Source of the DNA: Paracoccus sp. (in: a-proteobacteria)
GTDB taxonomy: Bacteria > Pseudomonadota > Alphaproteobacteria > Rhodobacterales > Rhodobacteraceae
Length of the DNA: 37,301 nucleotides
Assembly: GCF_030538695.1 (NCBI RefSeq)
Contig: NZ_JAUNTN010000030.1
Span: forward strand, 1-37,301
Direction: 5' to 3'
Numbering within the stretch: the first letter of the stretch is position 1; each line of letters begins with the position of its first letter. This document shows, piece after piece, positions 1 through 7,252 of this stretch. The position numbers were made by a program, and so were the translations under genes. Below the pieces are notes generated by a model, which saw only the letters and a program-made list of their open reading frames with translations, ran no database searches and had not been told where the DNA came from.

Positions 1-2
1 CC

Positions 3-98
3 GCCAACTTCAAGCCGCCGCCTCATCATGCAGCACAAACTTTTGCCGATATCTCCATACGGGCGTGGGGCGTGCCATTTGTGGATAGGGGCCGGTGA
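3..98 (+). CDS. 3' end of an unidentified gene, cut by the window edge
   Basis: An open frame enters from the left edge and ends with TGA at 96-98. Its last residues read ...SIRAWGVPFVDRGR. The stop codon shares its A with the ATG at 98 (TGATG), the arrangement of translationally coupled genes, which is why I take it as a real gene tail. Only about 31 residues are visible and I do not recognise the family. From the next gene it is probably a phage or mobile-island protein. Confidence 0.45.
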   Translation, partial: ANFKPPPHHAAQTFADISIRAWGVPFVDRGR

Positions 99-586
99 TG
101 CGCAAAGCCTTCACACCCCGCGACATCGAAGATCGTTTCGAGGAGGCGGCGCTGACCCTGCGGCGGCTGCCCAACCCGCCCGGCTCTGGCCCAAGGGGCT
201 ATGGCAGCGCCTGGCCGGACTATGTGCGCGAGGCCCGCCACGCCTATGGCTGGCATGAGGCGCGGATGCGGGTGGTGCCGAACCCGGCCGAGATCCAGCG
301 AATGGAGGAGTGCCTGACCTGGCTGCGCTGGCTCGATCCCGATGACGCGCGGATCGTCTGGATGCGGGCCGAGGGCTGTCGCTGGAAGCAGGTTTGTTAC
401 CGCGTCGGCGTGGTGCGGCAGACGGCTTGGCGCAGGTGGGCGGCGGCGCTGGTCACAGTCGCTAAGCATCTGAACAGGCAAAGGAAACATGGGTCGAATC
501 AACGGATTGCAAAGCTGTCCTTGCAAAAACCTGCGGATGAACACGCCGCCAAACCGGACAAACCCGGCGCGGGAACGCTGCTGTGA
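98..586 (+). CDS. DUF6362-like phage/island protein
   Basis: Encodes about 162 residues. The middle part (about residues 60-135: an EMEECLTWLRWLDPDDARIVW-like stretch, then GCRWKQVCYRVGV and RRWAAALV) resembles the helical, DNA-binding-like DUF6362 proteins found in Rhodobacterales prophages. The ATG at 98 overlaps the stop of the preceding frame, which favours it over the in-frame GTG at 95. After about residue 130 the composition turns Lys/Gln/Pro-rich and less convincing. Another frame, 489-650, ends in WRDKARGFGAVYP and looks like an alternative C-terminus, so a frameshift near 480 is possible. Family assignment is from memory of similar proteins, and no function is known. Confidence 0.55.
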   Translation: MRKAFTPRDIEDRFEEAALTLRRLPNPPGSGPRGYGSAWPDYVREARHAYGWHEARMRVVPNPAEIQRMEECLTWLRWLDPDDARIVWMRAEGCRWKQVCYRVGVVRQTAWRRWAAALVTVAKHLNRQRKHGSNQRIAKLSLQKPADEHAAKPDKPGAGTLL

Positions 587-949
587 GGGGGCCGATGCGT
601 CGAACTTCTGGCGCGACAAAGCGCGAGGTTTTGGGGCAGTTTACCCCTAAGATGGCCAGAGGTGAGGGAAGGCACTGAGCGCCGATCCGGGTGGTGATTT
701 GCGCAGAGGACCGCGCAGGATCATTGCCCGGACCACCCGACCCCGAGACCATCTGACCGCGCCGGTCAAAGCAATAATCTTGCTCTGACCTGCCAAATCC
801 GAGGCGATCCCAGCCCGCCCCCCGGCTTTGGTTCCTCCCCGGACCCATCGCTATGCGGGGGCAGAGGCGCGTAAGCCCTCTACGCACAAAGGTTTTTTCT
901 GGGTTCGCGGCTTGGGTTCGCAGGTGCGCGGGCCGTCGAACCAACACCA
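587..949. other. Gene-poor gap before the methylase pseudogene
   Basis: No convincing gene on either strand. The left part (to 650) could be the displaced C-terminal frame of the preceding gene. A long minus-strand frame across 462-947 is rich in Arg and Pro without a recognisable domain and is probably a GC-content shadow. The gap ends in the terminator hairpin at 950-970. Confidence 0.4.
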
Positions 950-980
950 GCCGGGCGATGATCGCCCGGCCTTTTCTTTC
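950..980 (+). terminator. Rho-independent terminator-like hairpin
   Basis: A near-perfect palindrome: GCCGGGCGAT (950-959), one central base, then ATCGCCCGGC (961-970), followed by CTTTTCTTTC. This is the shape of an intrinsic terminator for rightward transcription. It lies only about 10 bases before the start of the methylase pseudogene, so it would also cut transcription into that gene from the left. Confidence 0.65.
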
Positions 981-990
981 GGAGCGCCAG

Positions 991-1994
991 ATGCAGATCG
1001 AGATGGTGCCGCCCGCGCGGCTGGTGCCCTATGCCCGCAATGCCCGCACCCATTCCGAGACGCAGATCGCCCAGATCGCCGCTTCGATCAGCGAGTTCGG
1101 CTTTACCAATCCGATCCTGCTCGGCGGGGACGAGGTCATCATCGCGGGCCATGGCCGGCTGCTGGCCGCGCAGCTGCTGGGCCTCAGCGAAGTGCCGGTG
1201 ATCGTGCTGGATCACCTGAACGAAGCGCAGCGCCGGGCGCTGGTCATCGCCGATAGTGAGCCCACGAACGCGATCCGTCCGAGAGAGAGGGCGAACGCTG
1301 GCCGAGAACGCGGGCTGGGACGAGGAACTGTTGCGGTTGGAACTCTCCGCGCTTCAGGACGATTTCGACTTCGATCTGGACGTGATCGGGTTTTCCGAGG
1401 CCGAACTCGACGCCCTGCTGGTCGGGGAACCCATCGAGATGACCACCGATGGCGAGGACGACATCCCCGAGCCGCCCGCCGATCCGATCACTCGCCCCGG
1501 CGATCTGTGGGTCATGGGCAACCACCGGCTGATCTGCGGCGACAGCACGGTTGCCACGGATGTGGAGCGCCTGCTGGGCGGTATCAAACCGAATCTTATG
1601 GTCACCGACCCGCCTTACGGTGTCGCCTACGACCCGTCATGGCGCAACAAGGCCGGAACTTCATCCACCCGCCGCACCGGCAAGGTGCTCAACGATGACC
1701 GGGCCGACTGGCGCGAGGCCTGGGCGCTGTTTCCGGGCGATATCGCCTATGTCTGGCACGGCGCGCTGCACGCCGCGACCGTGGCCGAAAGCCTTGAGGT
1801 GAACGGTTTTGCCATCCGGTCACAGATCGTCTGGGCCAAAGATCGGCTAATTCTCAGCCGCGGCGATTATCACTGGCAGCATGAGCCGTGCAGGTCATGC
1901 CGTCCGCAAGACCGGCAAGGGCCACTGGGCCGGGGATCGCAAACAGACGACGCTGTGACGCATCGCCAACAAGGATCAGGACGCCGAGACTACG
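991..1994 (+). pseudogene. Broken ParB-domain DNA methyltransferase (phage type)
   Basis: The N-terminal part (991-1260) is a ParB-like nuclease domain (PPARLVPYARNARTHSETQ, then GHGRLLAAQLLG). The second part, in another frame (from about 1300), continues with NAGWDEELLRLEL, the methylase motif TDPPYGVAYDP (about 1604-1636) and WAKDRLILSRGDYHWQHEPC (about 1830-1890). These belong to one family of N4/N6 adenine or cytosine methylases common in phages. It is broken at least three ways: extra sequence with a frameshift at about 1252-1300, a one-base insertion near 1891-1900, and a codon that should be Trp reading TGA at about 1957-1959. Homology stops at about 1994, so the C-terminus is also missing. 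The conserved residues read across three frames, which shows decay rather than a short functional gene. Confidence 0.75.
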
Positions 1995-2121
1995 CCAACT
2001 ATCAATATATGAACTCGCCCACCGCCGCGAGGCGGACGCTGACCCGTTTTTCTGCCATGAAGGGATTCCTTGATCTTCTTCGACGCGCTTCTTACATTCT
2101 GAGCATCGATAAATGATGGGT

Positions 2122-2340
2122 ATGACAATGGCCGAGACCGCGACCCTGTCCACGAAGTTCCAGATCTCCATCCCCAAGGCGATCCGTGCCGCCCAGCACT
2201 GGGAGGCCGGGCTGACCTTTGCCTTCATCCCGAAAGGGACCGGGGTGCTCTTGGTGCCCGTTCCCAAGCGCGAGGCATTGCGCGGGCTGGCGAAGGGTGC
2301 CAATGCCGAGGGCTATCGAGACCGCAAGGACCGCCACTGA
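2122..2340 (+). CDS. vapB: VapB-like antitoxin (AbrB/MazE fold)
   Basis: A 72-residue protein. The N-terminal half (TATLSTKFQISIPKAIR) is the swapped-hairpin AbrB/SpoVT DNA-binding motif of VapB antitoxins. The C-terminal tail, rich in Arg, Lys and Glu, would wrap the toxin. It would neutralise VapC and repress the pair's own promoter. Three ATGs lie at 2113, 2116 and 2122, and I chose 2122 by resemblance to family N-termini; the earlier ones would add up to three residues. Its stop is directly followed by the vapC start. The pair looks intact although the phage genes on both sides are broken. Confidence 0.8.
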   Translation: MTMAETATLSTKFQISIPKAIRAAQHWEAGLTFAFIPKGTGVLLVPVPKREALRGLAKGANAEGYRDRKDRH

Positions 2341-2721
2341 ATGATCCTTGTCGATACCTCTGCCTGGATTGAGTGGCTGATCGCGTCACCGACCGGCGAC
2401 AAGCTGGCCGATCATCTGCCCGAGCAGGCCGATTGGCTGGTGCCGACCATGGTGCAGCTTGAACTGGCGAAATGGCTGACCCGAGAGATCGGCGAAGACA
2501 AGGCCGACCAAGTCATCGCCTTCACGCAGATCTGTCAGGTCGTGCCGCTCGATACCGAGACCGCGCTGGCGGCGGCCGAGGCCTGCCGCGCCCACAAACT
2601 GGCAACAGCCGACGCCATCATCTTCGCCACCGCGCAGGCGCATGGCGCGCAACTGCTGACCTGCGACACGCATTTCGAGGGGCTTCCGGGGGTGACGCTG
2701 GTAGAGAAAGTTAAATCCTAG
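2341..2721 (+). CDS. vapC: VapC-like PIN-domain ribonuclease toxin
   Basis: A 126-residue PIN-domain protein, the usual size for VapC. The metal-binding acidic residues are all visible: Asp5 in LVDTSAWIEW, Glu41 in VQLELAKW, Asp91 in LATADAIIFAT and Asp109 in LLTCDTHF. Family members cleave specific tRNAs or rRNA when freed from their antitoxin; the target here cannot be told from sequence. The ATG follows the vapB stop without a gap, so translation is coupled. The full catalytic set and intact length argue for an active toxin. Confidence 0.85.
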   Translation: MILVDTSAWIEWLIASPTGDKLADHLPEQADWLVPTMVQLELAKWLTREIGEDKADQVIAFTQICQVVPLDTETALAAAEACRAHKLATADAIIFATAQAHGAQLLTCDTHFEGLPGVTLVEKVKS

Positions 2722-2745
2722 ACTTGGTGTTTTCGAAGGCAGGCA

Positions 2746-2973
2746 ATGCAGCATTGGAAGGTTATTCTCGAGCATTATGGCGAGCGCGACAGGGGTGACG
2801 TGGTTACCAAGGATGGTGAAGTCATCGGGACTTGGTCAGCGGACGAGAACGACTTCTGCAGTTTTACCCCATATGGCGAACAGCAGCCGATCTTCGTGAA
2901 CCCCTTTCCTGGATTGCTGTGCGACCAGATCGTGGAATGGCACGAAGCGCAGCGACAGATCCGTGGCGCTTAA
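2746..2973 (+). CDS. Small hypothetical protein
   Basis: A 75-residue frame starting MQHWKVILEHYGERDRGDVV. It contains a GEVIGTWSADENDFCSFTP stretch and a C-terminal amphipathic helix (LLCDQIVEWHEAQRQI). I do not recognise the family. It is acidic and rich in Trp, has no signal peptide or membrane segment, and its codon use resembles the surroundings. It follows vapC by 24 bases in the same direction and may be accessory DNA cargo. It could be a real small gene or a chance frame; I lean to real because the residue composition is protein-like throughout. Confidence 0.45.
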   Translation: MQHWKVILEHYGERDRGDVVTKDGEVIGTWSADENDFCSFTPYGEQQPIFVNPFPGLLCDQIVEWHEAQRQIRGA

Positions 2974-2993
2974 GTTGCTCTTCCCCAGCATCG

Positions 2994-3335
2994 TCACGAT
3001 GGGTGGCTCCTCTGTGCCATTTGATCGTTCATCTTCCGGACCATCACCGCCTCGATGATGGGCAGCAGTTCAGCGGCGGCCGTCGCCGGGACGCCCAGCG
3101 CCGCCGCCAGCCCAAGCGCGGGATTCAGATCCCAGCCGATCACCGCGCCCGGCAGCACCCGCAACTGCCCGCCAAGCCGCCCGACCAGATCCCAGATCTG
3201 CCAGCCCTCGAAGGTCAGCGGCTGGTTTTGCCGCGCCCGGTAGCCCCCGCAGGCTTGCGTGCAGGCCGCGCAGTAGCTGTCGCCCCCGTCGAACTGCCAG
3301 TCGGCGAGGGCGCGGAGACGTTTTTTCCTGTTCCA
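2994..3335 (-). pseudogene. Phage tail-region protein remnant (DUF7697-like)
   Basis: The minus-strand frame reads ADWQFDGGDSYCAACTQACG, QPLTFEGWQIWDLVGRLGGQ, then GAVIGWDLNPALGLAAALG and ELLPIIEAVM. This matches my recollection of a small protein encoded just after a tail protein in Rhodobacterales phages (DUF7697). The part before ADWQFDGG is Arg/Ser-rich and is the shadow of the neighbouring frame, so the true start is not evident. It overlaps the preceding gene by roughly 100 bases, and a run of six A (minus strand, 3321-3326) sits at the head of the overlap. It may have been expressed by ribosomal frameshifting from the upstream gene rather than from its own start. Confidence 0.55.
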
Positions 3336-3564
3336 GCAGCAGGCCCTTCGAGACATAGACCAGCTGGAACGCCTCGAAGATTGGCCAGATGTCCAGGAGC
3401 GCATCGATGGCCTCCGGGCTGGGATCGATGACCTCGCCATCGGCATCGCGGACACCCTTCCAGTCCAGCATCGCGCGGCGGGCCAGCGCCTTGGCGAAGA
3501 TCAGCGCCCGTTCCTCATCGCTGGTTCCGTCCGGAACTTTCTCCACCTCCGGGTCGCTGCGGGT
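3215..3564 (-). pseudogene. Phage tail protein remnant, 5'-truncated by IS66
   Basis: From 3564 leftward the frame reads VPDGTSDEERALIFAKALAR, then AMLDWKGVRDADGEVIDPSP, then IDALLDIWPIFEAFQLVYVS and LLLEQEK. It resembles a small phage tail protein. The start is lost because the frame is fused directly to IS66 tnpB at 3565. At the A-run (3321-3326) the frame breaks: with one more A it would continue NVSAPSPTGSSTG... and stop at 3215-3217, whereas the actual frame runs into Arg/Gly-rich nonsense. I conclude a one-base loss in a homopolymer, or a sequencing error there. Confidence 0.5.
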
Positions 3565-4058
3565 GGCCAGACCATCATGTCCTTTACGTAAATCCACCGG
3601 CTGCGTCGCCACCAGAATGCGAACCCGGTTTGACGGGGAGATCGCGAACCGGCCCCGGAACCGCCCTCAAGAGCGCGCACGATCCCGGCAATCCGCCCGG
3701 CAGGCGTTGCACCGTCCAGCCGGACAATCACCGACCCCGTAACAATCTCGATCTGGCCGCCCTGCGGCTCCGGCAGATCGGGTGGCGATCCCGCTGCCGC
3801 ATCGCACAGCACCAGCGGCGCGAACTCGGCGTCACTCGGCAACGCCGGAAGAACCAGCCGGCCATCCTTCGCCAGACGCCGCCATGTCGACAGATGGTTC
3901 GGCCGCAAACCGTAATGCCGGGCAACGCTGTTCACGCTCGCCCCCGGCAACAGCGTCTCCGCGACAATCCGGGCCTTCACAGCATCCGGCCACCGCCGCC
4001 GCCCCGAAGCCGATATCTCCCCTCCAAACCCGGCGAGAGACTCTCTCGTGTCTTCCAT
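3501..4058 (-). CDS. tnpA: IS66-family TnpA-like protein (element incomplete)
   Basis: The ATG at 4058 is preceded by AGGAGG on the minus strand (about 4068-4075), a strong ribosome binding site. The N-terminal half is the helix-turn-helix of IS66 TnpA: RRRWPDAVKARIVAETLLPG, then SVNSVARHYGLRPNHLSTWR. The middle holds the usual EIVTGSVIVRLDG and RIAGIVRALEGG segments. In complete elements the gene ends soon after this. Here no stop follows and the frame runs on across tnpB to 3501, giving an aberrant tail of about 50 residues. TnpA alone does not transpose, so the gene is probably a functionless relic. Confidence 0.65.
   Translation of the reverse strand: MEDTRESLAGFGGEISASGRRRWPDAVKARIVAETLLPGASVNSVARHYGLRPNHLSTWRRLAKDGRLVLPALPSDAEFAPLVLCDAAAGSPPDLPEPQGGQIEIVTGSVIVRLDGATPAGRIAGIVRALEGGSGAGSRSPRQTGFAFWWRRSRWIYVKDMMVWPPAATRRWRKFRTEPAMRNGR
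3565..3645 (-). pseudogene. tnpB: IS66 TnpB, N-terminal fragment
   Basis: The frame reads ISPSNRVRILVATQPVDLRK then GHDGLA, the conserved start of IS66 Orf2/TnpB. It then switches without a stop to the phage-like sequence. Only about 27 of roughly 115 residues remain. The codon before ISPSN is GCG rather than a start codon, so even its initiation is uncertain. Confidence 0.7.
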
Positions 4059-4144
4059 GGAGAAACTCACCTCCTGCAATCCCGCAGGAGCCAAGTCGCA
4101 AATCTCACCCATCAGAAACAAGGTGACCGACAGACAACGCTTGC
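3565..4144 (-). mobile_element. Truncated IS66-family insertion sequence
   Basis: Contains tnpA and the first part of tnpB, both on the minus strand. The rest of the element (most of tnpB, tnpC and the other end) is missing. The break is sharp at about 3565, where tnpB passes into a phage gene. The outer end near tnpA is placed at about 4144 because the minus strand there begins GCAAGCG, one base from the GTAAGCG end typical of IS66. It lies immediately beside the stop codon of an IS3 transposase fragment, so the element probably inserted into or next to that older IS. Confidence 0.65.
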
Positions 4145-4148
4145 GATG

Positions 4149-4261
4149 TTATGCGGCGAGCTTGCGGTGCTGCAAGCGCCGATGTTCGATGGTCTTTCGT
4201 TTGATCCTTTCGCGCTGTCTGATGATGGCCGAAGCCCTGCCGAAGCAGGCGTCAGCTGGCG
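4149..4261 (-). pseudogene. IS3-family transposase (OrfB), C-terminal fragment
   Basis: Minus strand from 4261 leftward: PADACFGRASAIIRQRERIK, then RKTIEHRRLQHRKLAA and the stop TAA at 4149-4151. This is the conserved C-terminus of IS3-family OrfB transposases. To the right of 4261 the similarity ends abruptly. The missing part of the same gene is found on the same strand at 34501-34700 and ends at exactly the residue (NNVTP) where this fragment begins. Confidence 0.75.
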
Positions 4262-4379
4262 GCTTTGGGCCGAGAAAGACATTGCGCCGTGATGTCCTCA
4301 TCCCCTTATGGTCAGCGCCTCAGCCTGCTTCATCACAACTTTGACGATCTATGATGCCAAATCCGTCGGTCTTTGCGTT

Positions 4380-5051
4380 TCAGCTACCTTCGAAATACCG
4401 GATGGCTTTCACGACCAAATCTCCCAAGCTGGCGGCCCCCAGCTTGTCGCGCAGGACCAGGCTCACGTTCGAGACAGTCTTGTAGCTGATGCAGGCGCGG
4501 TCCGCGATTTCACGATAGGATAACCCCTCGGCAATCAAACCCAGGATTTCCTCTTCCCGCGCGGTAAGGCTGGAACTGCTGCCGCGGCGTCCGGGCAGGT
4601 TCATCAGCGCGATCTGCGTAGCCAGCCGACTTCCGACATAGTTGCGGCCTGAAAGAACTTCTGTGAGGGCGGTCAGAATTTCTTCTGAGGGGGAATCCTT
4701 GTTTATGATCCCGTTGGCTCCTGCCTGAAGGGCGCGGCGGGCCAGGATAGGGCTGCGATGCATGGTGAAGACCAGGATCGGCAAGGACGGGTCCAGCATC
4801 CGCAGCCGGTCGATCAGCTTGATCCCCGCGATCTTGTGGTCGCCCAGGGTCAGGTCGACGACCATCATGTTGGGCCGGGCCGCACGCCAGGCGCGCCAAC
4901 CTTCAAGTGCGGTGGCCGCGCCCACGATCTCGCAGGGGATGCGTTGGTGGATGATGCGGCCCCAGCCTTCCACCACCACAGGATGGTCGTCGATGATGAT
5001 GATGCGCTTCAGTCGCTCGGCAGATTGTTCATGGGCCGTGGCTTCGATCAT
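4380..5051 (-). CDS. mxaX: MxaX: LuxR/NarL-type response regulator
   Basis: A 223-residue response regulator. The receiver domain (about 15-135) has the acidic pair in IIIIDDHPVV (Asp21-Asp22), the phosphorylation site Asp66 in MMVVDLTLGD and the conserved Lys118 in GIINKDS. The C-terminal GerE/LuxR helix-turn-helix (about 160-220) begins LTAREEEILGLIAEGLS and has ISYKTVSNVSL in the recognition helix. The start overlaps the mxaY stop (ATGA). In P. denitrificans the MxaYX pair activates mxaF expression, and the position here, divergent from mxaF, says the same. The final gene of a three-gene leftward operon. Confidence 0.88.
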   Translation of the reverse strand: MIEATAHEQSAERLKRIIIIDDHPVVVEGWGRIIHQRIPCEIVGAATALEGWRAWRAARPNMMVVDLTLGDHKIAGIKLIDRLRMLDPSLPILVFTMHRSPILARRALQAGANGIINKDSPSEEILTALTEVLSGRNYVGSRLATQIALMNLPGRRGSSSSLTAREEEILGLIAEGLSYREIADRACISYKTVSNVSLVLRDKLGAASLGDLVVKAIRYFEGS

Positions 5052-6433
5052 CGTGCAGGCATCCTCAGCTCAGTGACAGTTTCGGCGCCAACGCGGCGGG
5101 GTGGATCAAAGCTGGCACCCATGGCGCGGGCGCGGTCCCGGATACCGGTCAGGCCATGTCCTCGGGAAGGAAGGCGCCCTGCGGGACCGCGGCCGTCATC
5201 CCGGACCTGCGTGACGATCAGGTCTTGGGTCGGATGGATCTTGATCCTGATGCGCCGGGCCTTTCCGTGTCTGACCGCGTTCAACAGACTTTCGCGCACG
5301 AAGCGATAGATTGCCGTTTCGGCCAGTTCGTCCGCGACAGCCTGGTGCGTGCAGTCCAGGTCGATGGTGATCTCTGGTGCGATCTCGGTGAATTCGGCCA
5401 CCAGTTCCCCAAGCAGTTCCTGTAGTGAACCGCAATCCATGAGCATGGGGCGCAGGTCGTCAATGGCGCTGCGGGCGCTGTCGCGGACCGCGTTGGCATG
5501 GGTCGAGATGGCGCGCAGAGCGTCATCGAGTTGTGCCGCGCCCTTGCCGGATACGTCGCGCGCGGCGGCAAGGGCCTGGGACAGCGCGGCATTCAACGCA
5601 AAAAGCTGCGGGCCCATGTCGTCATGCAGATCCGAGGCGATCCTGGCCCGTTCCGTTTCCGACAGCGTCAGAAGCCGGGTCTGCAGATGCTCGTTCTCTG
5701 CCTGCTGCGACTTGAGGTGGATGGCAAGGGCATTCACGTCGCTGGCAAGCGATGCAAACTCCGCCAGGCGCTCAGGTGGGGCGCGGCGATCCAGATCGCC
5801 ATGCCGCATGGCGCCAAGCGCATCCTGCACGCGATGCAGGCGGCGCAGGATCAGGTTGCTGAAGCCCATCGACATGCCGATCAGGGCGATGCAGGTCAGC
5901 GCCAGCAGGGGCATGATGATGCGGAAATCTTTCCAAACCTCGGTGATTTCGTCGGCAGGATCGGTTTCGACCACAAGGCTGCCCAAGACATTGGGATAAT
6001 GCGAGATGGTAAAGGAGTCCGCCTTCACTTCGGGGCGCATCAGCCATGTGAACCACCCGGGCGCTGCTTCGTCTTCCATCGAAACCGGTGTGGACGGGTT
6101 GAGGAGGGGGGTGCCCTTGTTGTCCACGACATGGGCGGAAACATGGCGGAGCGCGTTGATCTCATGGGCAAGCTGCATCGCATCGCCCATCGTGTCGGCA
6201 CGGGCAAAGCTGGGCGGCATCCGGACAGCAACCGTGGCCTGCGCCGTGCGGAAGGCGGAGGCCGTTTCCTCGTCAATGGCAATGCGGGCGTTCAGGATAA
6301 TGATGACGACAATCGTCGCGCCGAGCACGATTCCGGCGGCAAGCGGCACGACTGTGACGATTCTGTGCAACGACCACAGCCGCCTGGACTTTGGAACGGT
6401 GGTGTCGAATAGAGACCCCGTCTCCCGACGCAT
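5048..6433 (-). CDS. mxaY: MxaY: membrane sensor histidine kinase
   Basis: A 461-residue kinase. One membrane segment lies at about 28-48 and another at about 172-195, enclosing a periplasmic sensor region of about 120 residues. A HAMP-like linker (about 195-240) is followed by the HisKA_3 dimerisation helix with phospho-acceptor His270 (ERARIASDLHDDMGPQLFAL). The ATP-binding domain shows the N box (SLLNAVRHG, Asn385) and G boxes (DDGRGP at 412-417, GHGLTGIRDRA at 426-436). This is the NarX/DegS class that pairs with LuxR-type regulators such as MxaX. The start shares its A with the mxaZ stop (TGATG), so the three genes are translationally coupled. The signal sensed is not known from sequence. 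Confidence 0.88.
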   Translation of the reverse strand: MRRETGSLFDTTVPKSRRLWSLHRIVTVVPLAAGIVLGATIVVIIILNARIAIDEETASAFRTAQATVAVRMPPSFARADTMGDAMQLAHEINALRHVSAHVVDNKGTPLLNPSTPVSMEDEAAPGWFTWLMRPEVKADSFTISHYPNVLGSLVVETDPADEITEVWKDFRIIMPLLALTCIALIGMSMGFSNLILRRLHRVQDALGAMRHGDLDRRAPPERLAEFASLASDVNALAIHLKSQQAENEHLQTRLLTLSETERARIASDLHDDMGPQLFALNAALSQALAAARDVSGKGAAQLDDALRAISTHANAVRDSARSAIDDLRPMLMDCGSLQELLGELVAEFTEIAPEITIDLDCTHQAVADELAETAIYRFVRESLLNAVRHGKARRIRIKIHPTQDLIVTQVRDDGRGPAGRLPSRGHGLTGIRDRARAMGASFDPPRRVGAETVTELRMPAR

Positions 6434-6921
6434 CAGCGCCCCTTTCCTGAAGCAGTCGCGGCCTGCATGGCGGCGTCATGCGGATGCCCCTGCGCACGCA
6501 GGACGCGGTAGTGCTGTATGACGGGACCGATGCTGTGATCGGGCGCGTCCTGCCGCATGGCCAGTTGGTCAAGCAGGACGTGTATGGCCATGGGCGGCTC
6601 GTCCTTCCGGCGGATTTCATGCCACAACTGGGCTGTCCGATTCGCGATCATTCGGGGACTGTCATCATAGGTGGCGGCCGCACGGGCAAGCGACGGCGAA
6701 ATCGATTCCGGCGCGGTCTGGGTCACACGTGCCAGAAAGGCCAAAGGCGTTTCGTTTTCGGATGCCTCCAGCCAATCAGGCGCATCTTGTTCTGCGTGCT
6801 GGCCTTGGTCCGAGGCGGCGGGCAGCGTCGTCTCTTCGTCACGGCACGCCTGCAGCAGGATGACAGCAGCGATTGCCAGGGCAAGGACAAGGGTGCGCGG
6901 ATGTGTCTCATTGAGCTTCAT
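6433..6921 (-). CDS. mxaZ: MxaZ: putative lipoprotein of the mxaZYX regulatory operon
   Basis: A 162-residue protein with a lipoprotein signal: hydrophobic stretch at about 11-23, then the lipobox LQAC with Cys26. The mature part is soluble and acidic, with LAFLARVTQTAPESISPSLA and a helical C-terminal region (HVLLDQLAMRQDAP). I know no domain with a defined function. It is the first gene of the operon and overlaps mxaY, so it may act with the sensor kinase in the periplasm, for instance by modulating its periplasmic domain. That role is inferred from gene order only. The name follows the P. denitrificans mxaZYX arrangement. Confidence 0.75.
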   Translation of the reverse strand: MKLNETHPRTLVLALAIAAVILLQACRDEETTLPAASDQGQHAEQDAPDWLEASENETPLAFLARVTQTAPESISPSLARAAATYDDSPRMIANRTAQLWHEIRRKDEPPMAIHVLLDQLAMRQDAPDHSIGPVIQHYRVLRAQGHPHDAAMQAATASGKGR

Positions 6922-7252
6922 CAGATCCCTTTCCCGATGCTCATCGTGATTCGCCCATGCGCCTCATGCGTTATCCAAGGGTAGGTCAGCCTAAGGGATG
7001 AGACAATCTGGCCAAACGGCGGACGTTGGTATGGTGCCTTTCACAACAGGGTGATTTTGAACCCAAGGCAACAGGGAAAATGCCCCGTCAAGGTTGGGGA
7101 GTGTTCCCGGCTGACAGTCGCGCAGAGCGGTGCTTTGATCGTCCTTGCAACATGCCCGAGCGCGACAGGCGAAGGGCTGGCAGTAGGCGCATGAAGCCGG
7201 TGCAGGGGGGATCTGACACCGGTTCCGGGATGCGCGACAGGGAGAGGATGAG
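6922..7252. promoter_or_regulatory. Divergent mxaZ / mxaF control region
   Basis: This 331-base gap must hold the promoters of both the regulatory operon (leftward) and the methanol dehydrogenase operon (rightward). A repeat-rich patch at 6973-6999 contains CCAAGGG and CCTAAGGG in direct repeat around a TAGG-tcag-CCTA dyad; it is a candidate regulator site, possibly for MxaX. The mxaF ribosome binding site GGGAGAGG is at 7240-7247. I could not identify convincing -35/-10 hexamers for either direction, as expected for activator-dependent promoters. No gene of its own. Confidence 0.5.

Noticed and set aside
4262..4379. Search for terminal inverted repeats of the 30 kb segment
   Set aside because: The left terminus (GCTTTGGGCC...) and the inverted right terminus (TCCTCGCCGC...) do not match, so I do not claim a defined transposon.
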